DNA of 64,000 bases from an uncultured Lachnospiraceae bacterium (lineage in GTDB: Bacteria > Bacillota > Clostridia > Lachnospirales > Lachnospiraceae). A program made the position numbers and the translations under genes. Under the pieces are notes generated by a model. That model had not been told where the DNA came from. It did not search any database and was given only the letters and a program-made list of their open reading frames with translations. Below, piece after piece: positions 53,075-61,753 of this stretch. The stretch lies in contig CAJURQ010000001.1 in the NCBI GenBank assembly GCA_910588955.1, positions 62,001 through 126,000 on the forward strand, given 5' to 3'. How positions within the stretch are numbered: position 1 is the first letter of the stretch; every line of letters starts with the position of its first letter.

Positions 53075-53843
53075 GGAATTAAAGAGATATCTGCGGGATT
53101 CGCTGGGACGGGGCGCGGACAGTAAGCCCGAAAAAAAGGCGGAGACCGTGGCATGCTGCACGGAAGTGATGCGGCGATACGGAGATTTTCGGGAAAAGGA
53201 GAGAACGGGCTTCTGGCAGTTTCTGTCGGACGTCTTTCGGTTTGAGGGATTGTCCATTTTCAGCTTGCAGGCGGGGGTACTGCTTGTGATATGTGCGATG
53301 CTCGGCAGCATAGATAACATCATAGACAACGCGTCCTATTACATTACTGTCTTTACACCGCTGTTTGCGCTGGCGGTCATACCGCCGCTCTTACGCAGTC
53401 AGTTTTACAGGATGGGCGAGATGGAGGCGGTGACAAGGGCGTCAAATGTGGAGTTCCTGCTTGCCAAGCTGATTTTGGCAGGGGCGGCGAACCTGATCGG
53501 CATCACGGCGGTCTTATGTCTGGTTATGTGTGCGCGGCAGTCCGGCGGGGGGCTCGGTCAGATGATTCTGTACGGGCTGGTGCCGTATCTGGTCTGCATG
53601 ACGACCATCCTGCGGCTGATCAGACTGCGGAGGCAGGAGAGGCTGCTGGTCTGCGTGGCGGCGACGACAGGTTTGAGTCTGGTCTGGCTGATATTGGCAA
53701 GCAGGATGCCGCAGATTTATGAGACTTCCGCAACAGGGGTGTGGATTCTGTTATTACTTGTCTTTGGCGGATTTTTTGGCAGGGAGATCGGATTTATGAT
53801 GGAGAGAAAGAGGGAGGGCAAAGGATATGGAATTATCGGTTGA
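53064..53843 (+). CDS. Six-TM membrane protein, possible anti-sigma or transporter partner
   Basis: A 259-residue protein. A cytoplasmic part of about 60 residues (ELKRYLRDSLG) is followed by six hydrophobic segments. Its start overlaps the sigma gene by 11 bases and its end overlaps the ABC ATPase gene by 17. The overlap and the soluble N-terminus followed by membrane helices resemble anti-sigma arrangements, but no zinc anti-sigma motif (HxxxCxxC) is present. It could instead be an accessory ABC membrane subunit. Confidence 0.65.
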   Translation: MSDRELKRYLRDSLGRGADSKPEKKAETVACCTEVMRRYGDFREKERTGFWQFLSDVFRFEGLSIFSLQAGVLLVICAMLGSIDNIIDNASYYITVFTPLFALAVIPPLLRSQFYRMGEMEAVTRASNVEFLLAKLILAGAANLIGITAVLCLVMCARQSGGGLGQMILYGLVPYLVCMTTILRLIRLRRQERLLVCVAATTGLSLVWLILASRMPQIYETSATGVWILLLLVFGGFFGREIGFMMERKREGKGYGIIG

Positions 53844-54693
53844 CCGTCTGACGAAACAGTACGGGAAGAAAATCGCGGTGGACTGTGTGAGTACGGTTTT
53901 GCAGCCGGGGGTATACGGTCTGCTGGGGGAAAACGGCGCGGGCAAGACGACGCTGATGCGGATGCTGTGCGCCATTCTGGAAGCCACGGCGGGAGAGGTG
54001 TTTTTAGACGGGAAAGAGATCACCGCACTTGGTGCTGATTACAGGGATATCCTCGGATATCTGCCGCAGGATTTCGGCTATTATCCAAACTATACGGCGA
54101 AGGAGTTTCTGCTGTATATGGCGGCGCTCAAGGGCATTCCCCGGGACATGGCAAAGAAACGGGCACAGGAGCTATTGGAGGTTGTGGGCTTAAGCGAGGT
54201 GGCGGCAAAGAAAATCAAGACCTTTTCAGGCGGCATGAAACAGCGGGTGGGAATCGCGCAGGCGCTCTTAAATCAGCCGAAATTGTTGATTCTGGACGAA
54301 CCGACGGCGGGACTTGACCCGAAGGAGCGGGTGCGTTTCCGCAATTTAATCTCCGACTATGCGGCGGGGAGGATTGTCATTTTATCCACGCATATCGTGT
54401 CGGATATCGAGGCCATTGCGGACGAGGTGCTGTTGATGCGCAAGGGAAAGCTGGTATCGCAGGGGACGGTTCCTGCATTGACGAAGGAGGCGGACGGGAA
54501 GGTCTGGGAGCTGACAGTATCCCCTCAGGAAGCGAAGGTTTGGCAGGAGAAGGCGGCAGTTGCCAATCTGCGGCATGAGAAAGATATGGTAGTGCTGCGT
54601 ATTCTGGCGGATGATAAGCCAGCGGAGGGGGCGGTGCTCTGTGAAGCGACGCTGGAGGATTTGTATCTGTATTCTATGCAAGGGAAGAAGTAG
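53827..54693 (+). CDS. ABC transporter ATP-binding protein
   Basis: A 288-residue ATPase. GENGAGKTT is Walker A (about residue 35), FSGGMKQRVGIAQALL the signature, LLILDEPTAGLDP Walker B, and STHIVSDIEAIAD the H-loop. The last 75 residues form a small extra domain as in ABC-2 export systems of the BcrA/CcmA type. AAAGGAT precedes ATG 53827. It pairs with the permease 106 bases downstream. Confidence 0.93.
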   Translation: MELSVDRLTKQYGKKIAVDCVSTVLQPGVYGLLGENGAGKTTLMRMLCAILEATAGEVFLDGKEITALGADYRDILGYLPQDFGYYPNYTAKEFLLYMAALKGIPRDMAKKRAQELLEVVGLSEVAAKKIKTFSGGMKQRVGIAQALLNQPKLLILDEPTAGLDPKERVRFRNLISDYAAGRIVILSTHIVSDIEAIADEVLLMRKGKLVSQGTVPALTKEADGKVWELTVSPQEAKVWQEKAAVANLRHEKDMVVLRILADDKPAEGAVLCEATLEDLYLYSMQGKK

Positions 54694-54799
54694 GGATTGC
54701 GAGATTCCTTGGAGATGATCGAAATTGCACAAATTTCAATTTTGTGATGAGTATTGCAATTACCGAAAAGGCAGAAAAGAATAAAAGGAGAAGTCGAAA

Positions 54800-56047
54800 A
54801 TGGAATTATTCAGATTAGAACATAAAAAACTGTGGCGGAAAAACAGTACCAGAATCTGCGTAATGCTATGTTTTTTTTACTGTGTGATATTTGGAAGTTT
54901 TTTTAATTATCAGTGCATAGGTTTCGGAAGCTATAAAGAACATCATGACGGCAAGAACTTTGACGGGTATGAGAACATCAGGAACTGTCAGGCATATTTC
55001 AGAAAATACGGTGTATTGACAGATGAGACATTGCAGGAATGGGTTAGGGATTCTCAGAGCCTTTCCGCACAATTGGATGAAGAAAGAAGAACGCAGGGTG
55101 CAGAGAATCCGGAAACGGTTCACAAATATTACTATACAGACTTGTTTACGGTAAACGGGTGGCTTGGGACGCTCTATCCGGAGTTAGAGAGAGCGGATAT
55201 GCTCGGTGTTTCGGTCATGAGCGGTTATGTGGAGGCAGAAAAGCTTACCGGAATTTATGAGAAGAGAGAAAAAGCCGTCGATACCTTTCTTGAAATTAGC
55301 GGACAGACAGGGGCGGAGCGGGACTATCTTCTGCGCATAGGCGAAAAGGTGAAAACGCCTTTTTCCTGGAAATGGGTGGATGGATGGTCGAGTGTTCTCG
55401 GTTCCATGGTATCTGATTTGGGAGTCGTCCTGGCGCTGTTTCTCGCCATTGTCCTTTCCGTTCTTTTTGCAGGGGAGTGGCATGACAATACCAGCCCGCT
55501 GCTCTTGACGACGAAAAACGGCTGGAAGAAGCTGGCGGCGGCAAAAATCTTTACGGGCATTGCGTTCACGCTGGAGCTTTTCACCATGGTGGCGGTGGGA
55601 ACCATCGTATTACAGCTTATTTATCTGGGGACGGAAGGGTGGGATATGCCCATTCAGATGATTAAAATGTATGCAATTGCGCCCATGAACATGCTGCAGG
55701 CGGAAATTTATGAGTTTGTCTTTGCTTTGCTCGGCGCATTGGGCTTTGCGGGGGTGGTCATGCTGTTTTCGGTTCTTTGTAAGAATCATGTGCTGGCGCT
55801 TCTGTTAAGTATGGGGGTGGTGTACGGTCCTATGGCTATGCGTAACCGCGTGCCGGTCCTGCTGGAAAAACTGTTTGATTTACTGCCCCTTGTGGGGAGC
55901 GGCGCGGATGTGTTCCGCACCAATACCTTTCGGATACTTGGTCATTATATCTGGTCGCCCTACCTGATCATCTGGGTGCCTTTGCTGATTGGCGTTTTGT
56001 GTCTGAGACCTGCCGTTAAGGGGTGGGCGAGACGGATGAGGAGGTAG
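54800..56047 (+). CDS. ABC-2-type transporter permease
   Basis: A 415-residue permease with one N-terminal membrane helix (ICVMLCFFYCVIFGSFF), a large outer domain of about 150 residues, and about five further helices (VVLALFLAIVLSVLFAGEW, ALLGALGFAGVVMLF, YLIIWVPLLIGVLCL). AGEWHDNTSPLLLTTKNGW is a typical segment of clostridial ABC-2 permeases. AAAAGGAG precedes ATG 54800. The exported substrate is not evident; peptides or lipids are usual. Confidence 0.85.
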   Translation: MELFRLEHKKLWRKNSTRICVMLCFFYCVIFGSFFNYQCIGFGSYKEHHDGKNFDGYENIRNCQAYFRKYGVLTDETLQEWVRDSQSLSAQLDEERRTQGAENPETVHKYYYTDLFTVNGWLGTLYPELERADMLGVSVMSGYVEAEKLTGIYEKREKAVDTFLEISGQTGAERDYLLRIGEKVKTPFSWKWVDGWSSVLGSMVSDLGVVLALFLAIVLSVLFAGEWHDNTSPLLLTTKNGWKKLAAAKIFTGIAFTLELFTMVAVGTIVLQLIYLGTEGWDMPIQMIKMYAIAPMNMLQAEIYEFVFALLGALGFAGVVMLFSVLCKNHVLALLLSMGVVYGPMAMRNRVPVLLEKLFDLLPLVGSGADVFRTNTFRILGHYIWSPYLIIWVPLLIGVLCLRPAVKGWARRMRR

Positions 56048-56178
56048 GAGATGGAATTATTGGGGTAGAACATAAAGAAGATTAAGATAGAGAACATTAA
56101 GAAAAAAGAAATGGAATTTTGGGTGTGCCTGTGATAAGATAACATAAAAAATCTTATTTCACAGTTTTCCTTATAGGC

Positions 56179-56487
56179 ATGATAGTCGGTGTTTTATGCC
56201 GGCTGACGGATTTTTTACCGTATGAAGAAAGTCTGTGGAGCATTCCGTCAGCAGCAACACTTTTTGGATTCTGGATTGCAAGTGTGGGTATTATTACCTG
56301 TCTGAGTTCATCAAATAAAGGCGCATTTATCAATTCCTTTCTGTACGCGCTGCCCGCAGCCGGAATGTTAGCAGAGGCGGCAGCCTGTCTGTTTGTATTG
56401 TACAACAGGCACATGCTGTTGGCACAGACATTATTTGATTTTGCTGTTGGCTTGGCGTTTGGTGTCGGGATGTACCGAAAACCCTAA
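56179..56487 (+). CDS. Small membrane protein, possibly truncated
   Basis: About 102 residues with three hydrophobic segments. The true start is unclear: the frame is open some way upstream, and a second frame just before it reads KNLISQFSL from ATA 56144, which may be the displaced N-terminus of the same protein. No ribosome binding site stands before ATG 56179. It follows the permease by about 130 bases. Family not recognised. Confidence 0.5.
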   Translation: MIVGVLCRLTDFLPYEESLWSIPSAATLFGFWIASVGIITCLSSSNKGAFINSFLYALPAAGMLAEAAACLFVLYNRHMLLAQTLFDFAVGLAFGVGMYRKP

Positions 56488-56516
56488 TACGGCGAAATCG
56501 TTTACTGCGACAATAT

Positions 56517-57167
56517 GTGCGAAAGGGATATATACAGCAAATAAAGAAAAATTTGTACGTGGCAATCAGTATGGAGAGCGGTATGCCTGCAGCGACGTCC
56601 TATCAGATTGCAGGAAGTATAACGCCAACAGCGTATGTATCGCATCGGTCCGCATTTGCGTATTATGGATATTTCAATCAGGTATCATATGAAATGAATG
56701 TATCCAGTGATACGGTATTTCATGATTTTGAATATGAAGGGATTACCTATAAGTATATTTCTTCGCGTCTGTCTGAAGGGATTGTCAGCCAACAGTGTGT
56801 GCGGGTTACTGACCTAGAACGCACAACGATAGACTATGTAGGCGATTTTGAACGTATAGGCGGGCTGGAAGAATTATTGCGGAGTCTGGAGAAGATTCCC
56901 TTTTTGTCGGAGGAGAAATTGCTCAGGTATTTGGATGCTTCCGGCAAAGCGATATTGTATCAGAAAGCGGGGTATATACTGGAGCATTTTAGGGACAGCC
57001 TTAAATTGAGTGATGATTTTTTTGGTGTATGTAGTCAGCGCAAAGGGAAGAGCAAACGTTATTTTACAAAGTCAGCAGACAAAAGTCGTATGAAGTATAA
57101 CAGCAGGTGGGGGTTGATGATTCCGGAAGACCTGCTGCATATAGGCGGATATCAGGAGGACAGTTAA
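56517..57167 (+). CDS. AbiEi-type antitoxin, N-terminally degraded
   Basis: About 216 residues, matching type IV antitoxins of the AbiEi family. A winged-helix remnant (VRKGYIQQIKKNLYV) is followed by PTAYVSHRSAFAYYG and TTIDYVGDFERIGGLEELLRSL. The usual N-terminal helix pair is missing. The same frame runs upstream through LLRQY, but no proper start or binding site is there, so the 5' end looks damaged. AGGAGG near its end serves the toxin gene, which starts three bases after the stop. In intact pairs the antitoxin represses the operon and blocks the nucleotidyltransferase toxin. Confidence 0.7.
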   Translation: MRKGYIQQIKKNLYVAISMESGMPAATSYQIAGSITPTAYVSHRSAFAYYGYFNQVSYEMNVSSDTVFHDFEYEGITYKYISSRLSEGIVSQQCVRVTDLERTTIDYVGDFERIGGLEELLRSLEKIPFLSEEKLLRYLDASGKAILYQKAGYILEHFRDSLKLSDDFFGVCSQRKGKSKRYFTKSADKSRMKYNSRWGLMIPEDLLHIGGYQEDS

Positions 57168-57170
57168 TAT

Positions 57171-58149
57171 ATGCAGGTTGACAAGAAATGGTTAAGCCGG
57201 GCGGCGGCACAGGAAGGGTTTGTAAGAGACACACTGGAAAAGGTATACCGTTTGACAAGGGTATTACAGTATATCAACAGTAATCCGATCATGAAAGACT
57301 GTCTGGCATTATAAGGCGGAACTGCTATTAATTTGACGGTTTTTAACTTACCAAGACTATCTGTGGACATAGATCTTGATTACAGTAAGGATACAGACAG
57401 GATACAGACAGAGAAGGTATGCTTGAAGACCGGCAGCGTATAGTGGAGGACATGGAGAAATATATGTCTGCGGAAGGATACCGGAAATCTGAGAAATCAA
57501 AGATAAGCCATTCTTTGGACAGCATGATTTTTACATACATGAATACAGCAGGGATTAACGATAACATAAAAATAGAGATAAATTATTCTATGCGGATACA
57601 TATTTTCCCGCTGTCTTACCGGAAGATTCAAACAGGTGGTTTGTTAGAAGAATTTAAAATCCTCTCTGTGGAAGGGACAGAACTATTCGGAAGTAAGATC
57701 AAGGCACTTCTTGACAGGGCAGCGCCAAGGGATTTGTATGATATAGACAATATGATTAAGTATGGTCTGTTTCATGGGAGTGAAGAAAGAAATACGCTTC
57801 GTAAGTGTGCAGTATTCTATATGGCAGTTGGAAACAAAGAGACACCAGAGGAAATCAACATAGAAGCGGTTGATGAAATCACATGGTATAGAATTAAAAC
57901 GGATTTGCTTCCAGTAAAAAAAAGAGAAGTTCGATTTAGATGAAGCAAAACAAAGGGTAAAAGGTTATTTAGTCGATACCATGCGTCTGAGTGATTCCGA
58001 AGACCGGTTTTTACACGAATTTCGTGAAAAGCGGTATCATCCGGAATACTTATTTGAGGATCAGGAAGTAAGTAAACCGACTAATGAAACATCCTATGGC
58101 ATTGTGGAAGACAAATCACCCGACCGATACACTTCCCCATCCCGCGTAA
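57171..58149 (+). pseudogene. AbiEii-type nucleotidyltransferase toxin, inactivated
   Basis: ATG 57171 starts MQVDKKWLSRAAAQEG. After 47 residues TAA 57312-57314 stands where the family has Lys in KGGTAINL; reading through gives GGTAINLTVFNLPRLSVDIDLDY, the nucleotidyltransferase motif with Asp-x-Asp. A base is missing before MLEDRQR (57419). Another is missing in the eight-A run 57916-57923, where nine A would give KKKEKFDLDEAKQRV. A shift near 58070 restores the last part, RLMKHPMALWKTNHPTDTLP, ending at TAA 58147. Four lesions make a dead toxin next to a damaged antitoxin. Its end overlaps apbE on the other strand. Confidence 0.8.
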
Positions 58150-59155
58150 CAAGCAGATACGCCACATCCTTCTCCGCATCCAGCAGTTTCCGTCCCTCCT
58201 CAAGCCCCAGACAGAGACAGGCGGTGGAGAGGGCATCGGCTTTTGCGGAGGACTCACAGATAATAGTCACCCCGGCAAGCTCGTTGTCCACGGGGTAGCC
58301 TGTGGCGGTGTCGAGGACATGGTGATAGAGCACGTCATTTTCATAAAAACATCGCTCGTAAATGCCGGAGGTCACCACGGAAGTGTCGCGGATTTCGACG
58401 GTGTCGAGAGCGGTGCCCGTCTCGGCAAAGGGTTTTTGGATGCCGATGCGGAAGGGGGAGCCGTCCGGCTTTTCACCGATGGCGAGCACATTGCCGCCAA
58501 GGCTGATACAGGCGCTTTTTACGTCATGTGCGAGCAGATATTCTTTCATCCTGTCCGCGATATATCCTTTGGCGATAAAGCCTAAATCAATAGCGGCTTC
58601 TGGGTCGGTCAGGGTGACGGTGCGGTAGACGGACTCGCCGGTCTCGTCCGAAGGTGCAACGCCGAAGCGGATATTTTCGTAGGAGACGTGGGTGAGCGCC
58701 TCTTTGATGGCGACATCTTCCGGCACATGGGCGTCTCCTTCGGAGCCGAAATCCCAGAGTTCGCTGACCGGGCGGATGGTGGGGTCTATGGCGCCCTCTG
58801 TGGTGTTGGCATAGTCTGCCGCCCAAATCAACAGCTTGACAGTCTCCTCCGATACCGTGACGGTTTCGCCGCCGGCGTGATTGATGTTCCATACATCCGA
58901 TCTTTCTTTTGTGGCGCTGAACAGGTTCTCATATTTTTCCGCCAGAGCAAAGCATCCGTCCAGAACGGATTCATCCGCCGTGTCATATAGAGTAATCTGA
59001 ATCACCGTATCGAAGTAGAAGCCCGTCCGGGAGATCGGCTCCGTGTTTCGAGTACAGCCGGTTAATATAGCGGAAACGAGAGCGAGGGCTGCGGTAAAGG
59101 TGATAGCGAGCCATATCCTATATAATTTTTGTTTTAATTCGTGCAGTGGTTTCAT
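58094..59155 (-). CDS. apbE: FAD:protein FMN transferase (ApbE)
   Basis: A 353-residue lipoprotein. The signal ends in ILTGC (lipobox). The ApbE core has TGFYFDTVIQITLYD, GAIDPTIRPVSELWDFGS, DLGFIAKGYIADRM, SLGGNVLAIGEKPDG and HVLDTATGYPVDNELAGVTI, and the metal site near SAKADALSTACLCLG. It transfers FMN from FAD to a Thr/Ser in S/T-GAT motifs of proteins such as RnfG and RnfD, both encoded here at 30-31.6 kb. On this strand AGGAAA lies nine bases before ATG 59155; an upstream ATG at 59182 is less likely. Confidence 0.94.
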   Translation of the reverse strand: MKPLHELKQKLYRIWLAITFTAALALVSAILTGCTRNTEPISRTGFYFDTVIQITLYDTADESVLDGCFALAEKYENLFSATKERSDVWNINHAGGETVTVSEETVKLLIWAADYANTTEGAIDPTIRPVSELWDFGSEGDAHVPEDVAIKEALTHVSYENIRFGVAPSDETGESVYRTVTLTDPEAAIDLGFIAKGYIADRMKEYLLAHDVKSACISLGGNVLAIGEKPDGSPFRIGIQKPFAETGTALDTVEIRDTSVVTSGIYERCFYENDVLYHHVLDTATGYPVDNELAGVTIICESSAKADALSTACLCLGLEEGRKLLDAEKDVAYLLVTRDGEVYRSGDLSSTMP

Positions 59156-59182
59156 ATCTATTATTTTCCTAATCAAATTCAT

Positions 59183-59366
59183 GTGTCAGAAGGAGCGTTT
59201 TGTAAAAGGTAAGATGGCAGACTGCACAAATAGTTCGCTCGTGTCTGGCTCCGAAAAATGGATTTTCCTACGCAAAGACAACTTCGTGAACAATTTGTAC
59301 ATTCTGCTAAGGTAACTCTGTTAAGACATTTTTGACGCCTTAATTCTAGTCATAATATGAGATTTC
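59183..59366. other. Intergenic region upstream of apbE
   Basis: About 180 bases with no convincing gene. GGAGC...GGCTCC and CAGAC...GTCTG near 59190-59250 could form a hairpin. The apbE promoter should lie here, but no clear hexamers were found. With the inverted repeat that follows, the gene-free stretch between apbE and the esterase gene is about 400 bases. Confidence 0.4.
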
Positions 59367-59580
59367 GGAATACATGCAAAACTCGTCTTAACGTTACAAT
59401 AATTGCGCGAATAGCATAATCATAAGCAGACCCTTGGAAAGCGTCAGTGCTTAATGAGGTTCCTCACGAATTTAGCACTGTTACGCTTGGAACGGAGCGA
59501 AAGCGTGTCTGCGTTGTTATGCTATTTGTGCAATTTCGAGAACCTAAAATGAGTTTTGCAAACATCTATATTGTAATTCC
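59367..59580. repeat. Imperfect inverted repeat of about 214 bp (foldback or MITE-like element)
   Basis: Outer arms TGCAAAACTCGTCTTA (59375-59390) and TAAAATGAGTTTTGCA (59545-59560) pair, and GGAAT/ATTCC close the ends. Inner arms AATTGCGCGAATAGCATAAT (from 59401, continuing to GCAGAC 59431) and GTCTGCGTTGTTATGCTATT (from 59507, continuing to CAATT 59535) pair almost fully. A further CAGTGCT...AGCACTG stem sits at the centre. No gene lies in it. It ends at the stop codon of the esterase. Confidence 0.75.
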
Positions 59581-60420
59581 TTATATATTCTCAGTCCACG
59601 TAAAAATTTTATCCAACCCCTGGTTCGTCTCCCTCGTCTCCAGAAACATCCCCGCCGTATACCATGAGTGCGTATTTTTCTGATCGATCACAGAATAAAG
59701 CTCGCAAGGAATCCCCAGCGCTTTCGCCTTTTCGTAGAACCGCTCCGCACAGGAGTAGGAGATCAGCCCGTCGTGTCTGCTTTGGATTAACAGCATCGGA
59801 ATATCGCTTTTCGTCATCAGGGCGCACGGTTCGCCCTGCGTTCTGTCATAATCTTTTGCAAAAAGCTGGTTTAGAAGAAGCCTTACGGAGAGGGAGTCAT
59901 CCCCGGAAAAGCAGTAGGGACCGCCGACGCCGATAAACCCGATGACGGGAGATAAGTCTATGTCATATTCTTCCCGTATTTTTTGGCTGTAACAGAGAAG
60001 GGCGGTCAGATGCGCCCCTGCGGAGGGACCGGACACAATCATCTTAGAGACATTGATTTCTTTTTCTTCAAAAAAAGAAACCGCCGCTTTATAACCGTTA
60101 CAGACATCCTCGATCTGGCAGGGATATTTGTGTTTGGGGGACAGTCTGTATCCGAGGGAGACGAAACGGTAACCGTTTCCCGCGACACATTGACCCACGA
60201 AGTCAAATTGCTTCGGCGTTCCTGCGTTCCAGCCGCCGCCATGCACCCAAAGAATGATTTTATCGCTCTCGATTTGTTTCGGTTCGTAATATAAAAAATA
60301 CTGCTGCTTGTCGCTGCCAAAAGGTACGATCTGCGGTTTGATTTCTTTTTTTACTTGCAGCAGTTTTGCGAACAACCCCGGGTAACTGAGACTTTCACGA
60401 GTGGAATCTTTCATAAACAA
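59581..60420 (-). CDS. Alpha/beta hydrolase (esterase/lipase, HSL-like)
   Basis: A 279-residue hydrolase. LWVHGGGWNAGT is the HGGG oxyanion motif, SGPSAGAHLTAL the nucleophile elbow with Ser (GxSxG-type), and LLIQSRHDGLISYSCAERF the Asp loop. NTHSWY supplies the catalytic His. This is the pattern of the Abhydrolase_3 and kynurenine-formamidase-like group. There is no signal peptide, so it is cytoplasmic. AAAGGGG stands upstream on this strand. Substrate unknown; short-chain esters are likely. Confidence 0.88.
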   Translation of the reverse strand: MFMKDSTRESLSYPGLFAKLLQVKKEIKPQIVPFGSDKQQYFLYYEPKQIESDKIILWVHGGGWNAGTPKQFDFVGQCVAGNGYRFVSLGYRLSPKHKYPCQIEDVCNGYKAAVSFFEEKEINVSKMIVSGPSAGAHLTALLCYSQKIREEYDIDLSPVIGFIGVGGPYCFSGDDSLSVRLLLNQLFAKDYDRTQGEPCALMTKSDIPMLLIQSRHDGLISYSCAERFYEKAKALGIPCELYSVIDQKNTHSWYTAGMFLETRETNQGLDKIFTWTENI

Positions 60421-60491
60421 CCCCTTTCATATGTTGGACATATATGTTCAATCAGTGGCTTTATAACAAATACCAATTTTATGCAGTCAAG

Positions 60492-60520
60492 TTGCCATTT
60501 CCCAGATATCATGGTATCAT
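60492..60520 (+). promoter_or_regulatory. Promoter of the GH25-like gene
   Basis: TTGCCA (60492-60497) and TATCAT (60515-60520) are 17 bases apart, about 60 bases before the start codon. GATATC...GGTATC forms a small inverted repeat around the -10. Confidence 0.6.
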
Positions 60521-60577
60521 ATCTTCGGATGAAAAGACAGTGTGAAAGCAGTTTTTACAGAAAGGAATGACCAGTAT

Positions 60578-61753
60578 ATGAAGTTACCGGGAGAAGAGGA
60601 AACAGGGGGAGGCGTGGGACCTTCTTTGATTTATATGGTGATCGGTGTATCCGCTTTTGTTTTGATTGTTTTATTTGCCGTGTTCAAAGGCAATGAAGAT
60701 AAGCGTGGCGGCAGCGAATATCTAAAACAGATACAGGAGCAGAAGGAAGAAGAGGTAAAACAGGAGGAGCTTGCGGCGGCAGAGGAGGAAGAAACGTCGC
60801 CCAAACTTCGTGCGGAAGATCTGGATTTCTGGGACATGTACCCGCAGGAGGAAGAGGCGCCGCCGGAGGAGGACGCGGTGGATCAAAAGGAGTCTGTGGC
60901 AGCTAAGAATCCTTACACCGATAAGGCGGAGCGCGAGAAGGAGGAAGAGCGGCAGAAGGAGGAGGAAGCCCAGAACGACCCGGCGACCGACGGAAAACAC
61001 ACGCTGATCACAAATCGGGACGGCTCGGAGGAGTGGGTGCTGATCAGTCCTTATCTGACGAAGAATACCTTGGATTTTACAAAGATGGAGGACAAAGCCG
61101 GGTTGAAGCGGTATATGGAAAACGGCAGGAAAACTTCCTATGTGGGCGTAGATATTTCCAAGCATACGGGGAAGGTTTATTTCCCGAGCCTGAAAGCGGC
61201 GGGAGTGGATTATGTGATGATCCGTCTTGGCAGCCGGGGTTACAGCACGGGGCAGATTACGCTGGATGAGAATTTCAAGGAGAATATCGAGGGCGCGATC
61301 GAGGCGCAGCTTGATGTGGGAATCTATTTTTATTCTCAGGCGATCTCACAGGATGAGGCGGTGCAAGAGGCAAACTTCGTGGTACAGAATCTGGAGCCCT
61401 ACAGAGGTAAGGTAAAGTACCCCATCGCCTTCAATATGGGTTTTGTCTCCAATGACAAGTCGAGGATTGAGGGGCTTAGCCGGGAGGACAAGACGGCGGT
61501 GTCGGTCAGCTTTTTGGATGCGGTCAGGGCGGCGGGCTATGTTCCTATGGTTTACGGGGACAAAGAGTGGCTGATAAAAGAAGTGGATCTGACAAAGCTG
61601 CAGGATTATGACGTGTGGCTTTCACAGGAGGAGGAGATTCCGGATTATCCGTACCGCTACGCCATGTGGCAGTACAACACGGACGGCGTGCTCAACGGCA
61701 TAGACGGCGGGGCGGATTTAAATATCTGCTTTGTCAACTACTCGGAACGGTAG
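60578..61753 (+). CDS. Membrane-anchored GH25-fold protein lacking the catalytic Asp-x-Glu pair
   Basis: A 391-residue protein with a type II membrane anchor (SLIYMVIGVSAFVLIVLFAVF, residues 15-35), a charged Glu/Lys linker to about residue 150, and a GH25 lysozyme-like domain from about 188. YVGVDISKHTG holds the first conserved Asp (Asp192). Strand beta-4, normally PxxFDxE, reads PIAFNMGFV: Asn286 and Gly288 replace the acid pair needed for hydrolysis. The rest of the fold is kept (YGDKEWL, YAMWQYNTDGVLNGIDGGADLNI). It probably binds wall glycan without cutting it. ATG 60578 has AAAGGA upstream. Its end overlaps the convergent AP2 gene by 16 bases. Confidence 0.85.
   Translation: MKLPGEEETGGGVGPSLIYMVIGVSAFVLIVLFAVFKGNEDKRGGSEYLKQIQEQKEEEVKQEELAAAEEEETSPKLRAEDLDFWDMYPQEEEAPPEEDAVDQKESVAAKNPYTDKAEREKEEERQKEEEAQNDPATDGKHTLITNRDGSEEWVLISPYLTKNTLDFTKMEDKAGLKRYMENGRKTSYVGVDISKHTGKVYFPSLKAAGVDYVMIRLGSRGYSTGQITLDENFKENIEGAIEAQLDVGIYFYSQAISQDEAVQEANFVVQNLEPYRGKVKYPIAFNMGFVSNDKSRIEGLSREDKTAVSVSFLDAVRAAGYVPMVYGDKEWLIKEVDLTKLQDYDVWLSQEEEIPDYPYRYAMWQYNTDGVLNGIDGGADLNICFVNYSER

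Noticed and set aside
53064..53843. Classical zinc anti-sigma factor
   Set aside because: The expected HxxxCxxC motif is absent and the protein has six membrane segments, so only a tentative link to the sigma factor is kept.
59367..59580. Insertion sequence
   Set aside because: No transposase frame lies inside; only the inverted-repeat structure is present, so it is listed as a foldback element.
60578..61753. Active lysozyme
   Set aside because: The catalytic DxE site reads N-M-G, so hydrolysis is unlikely unless the sequence is wrong.
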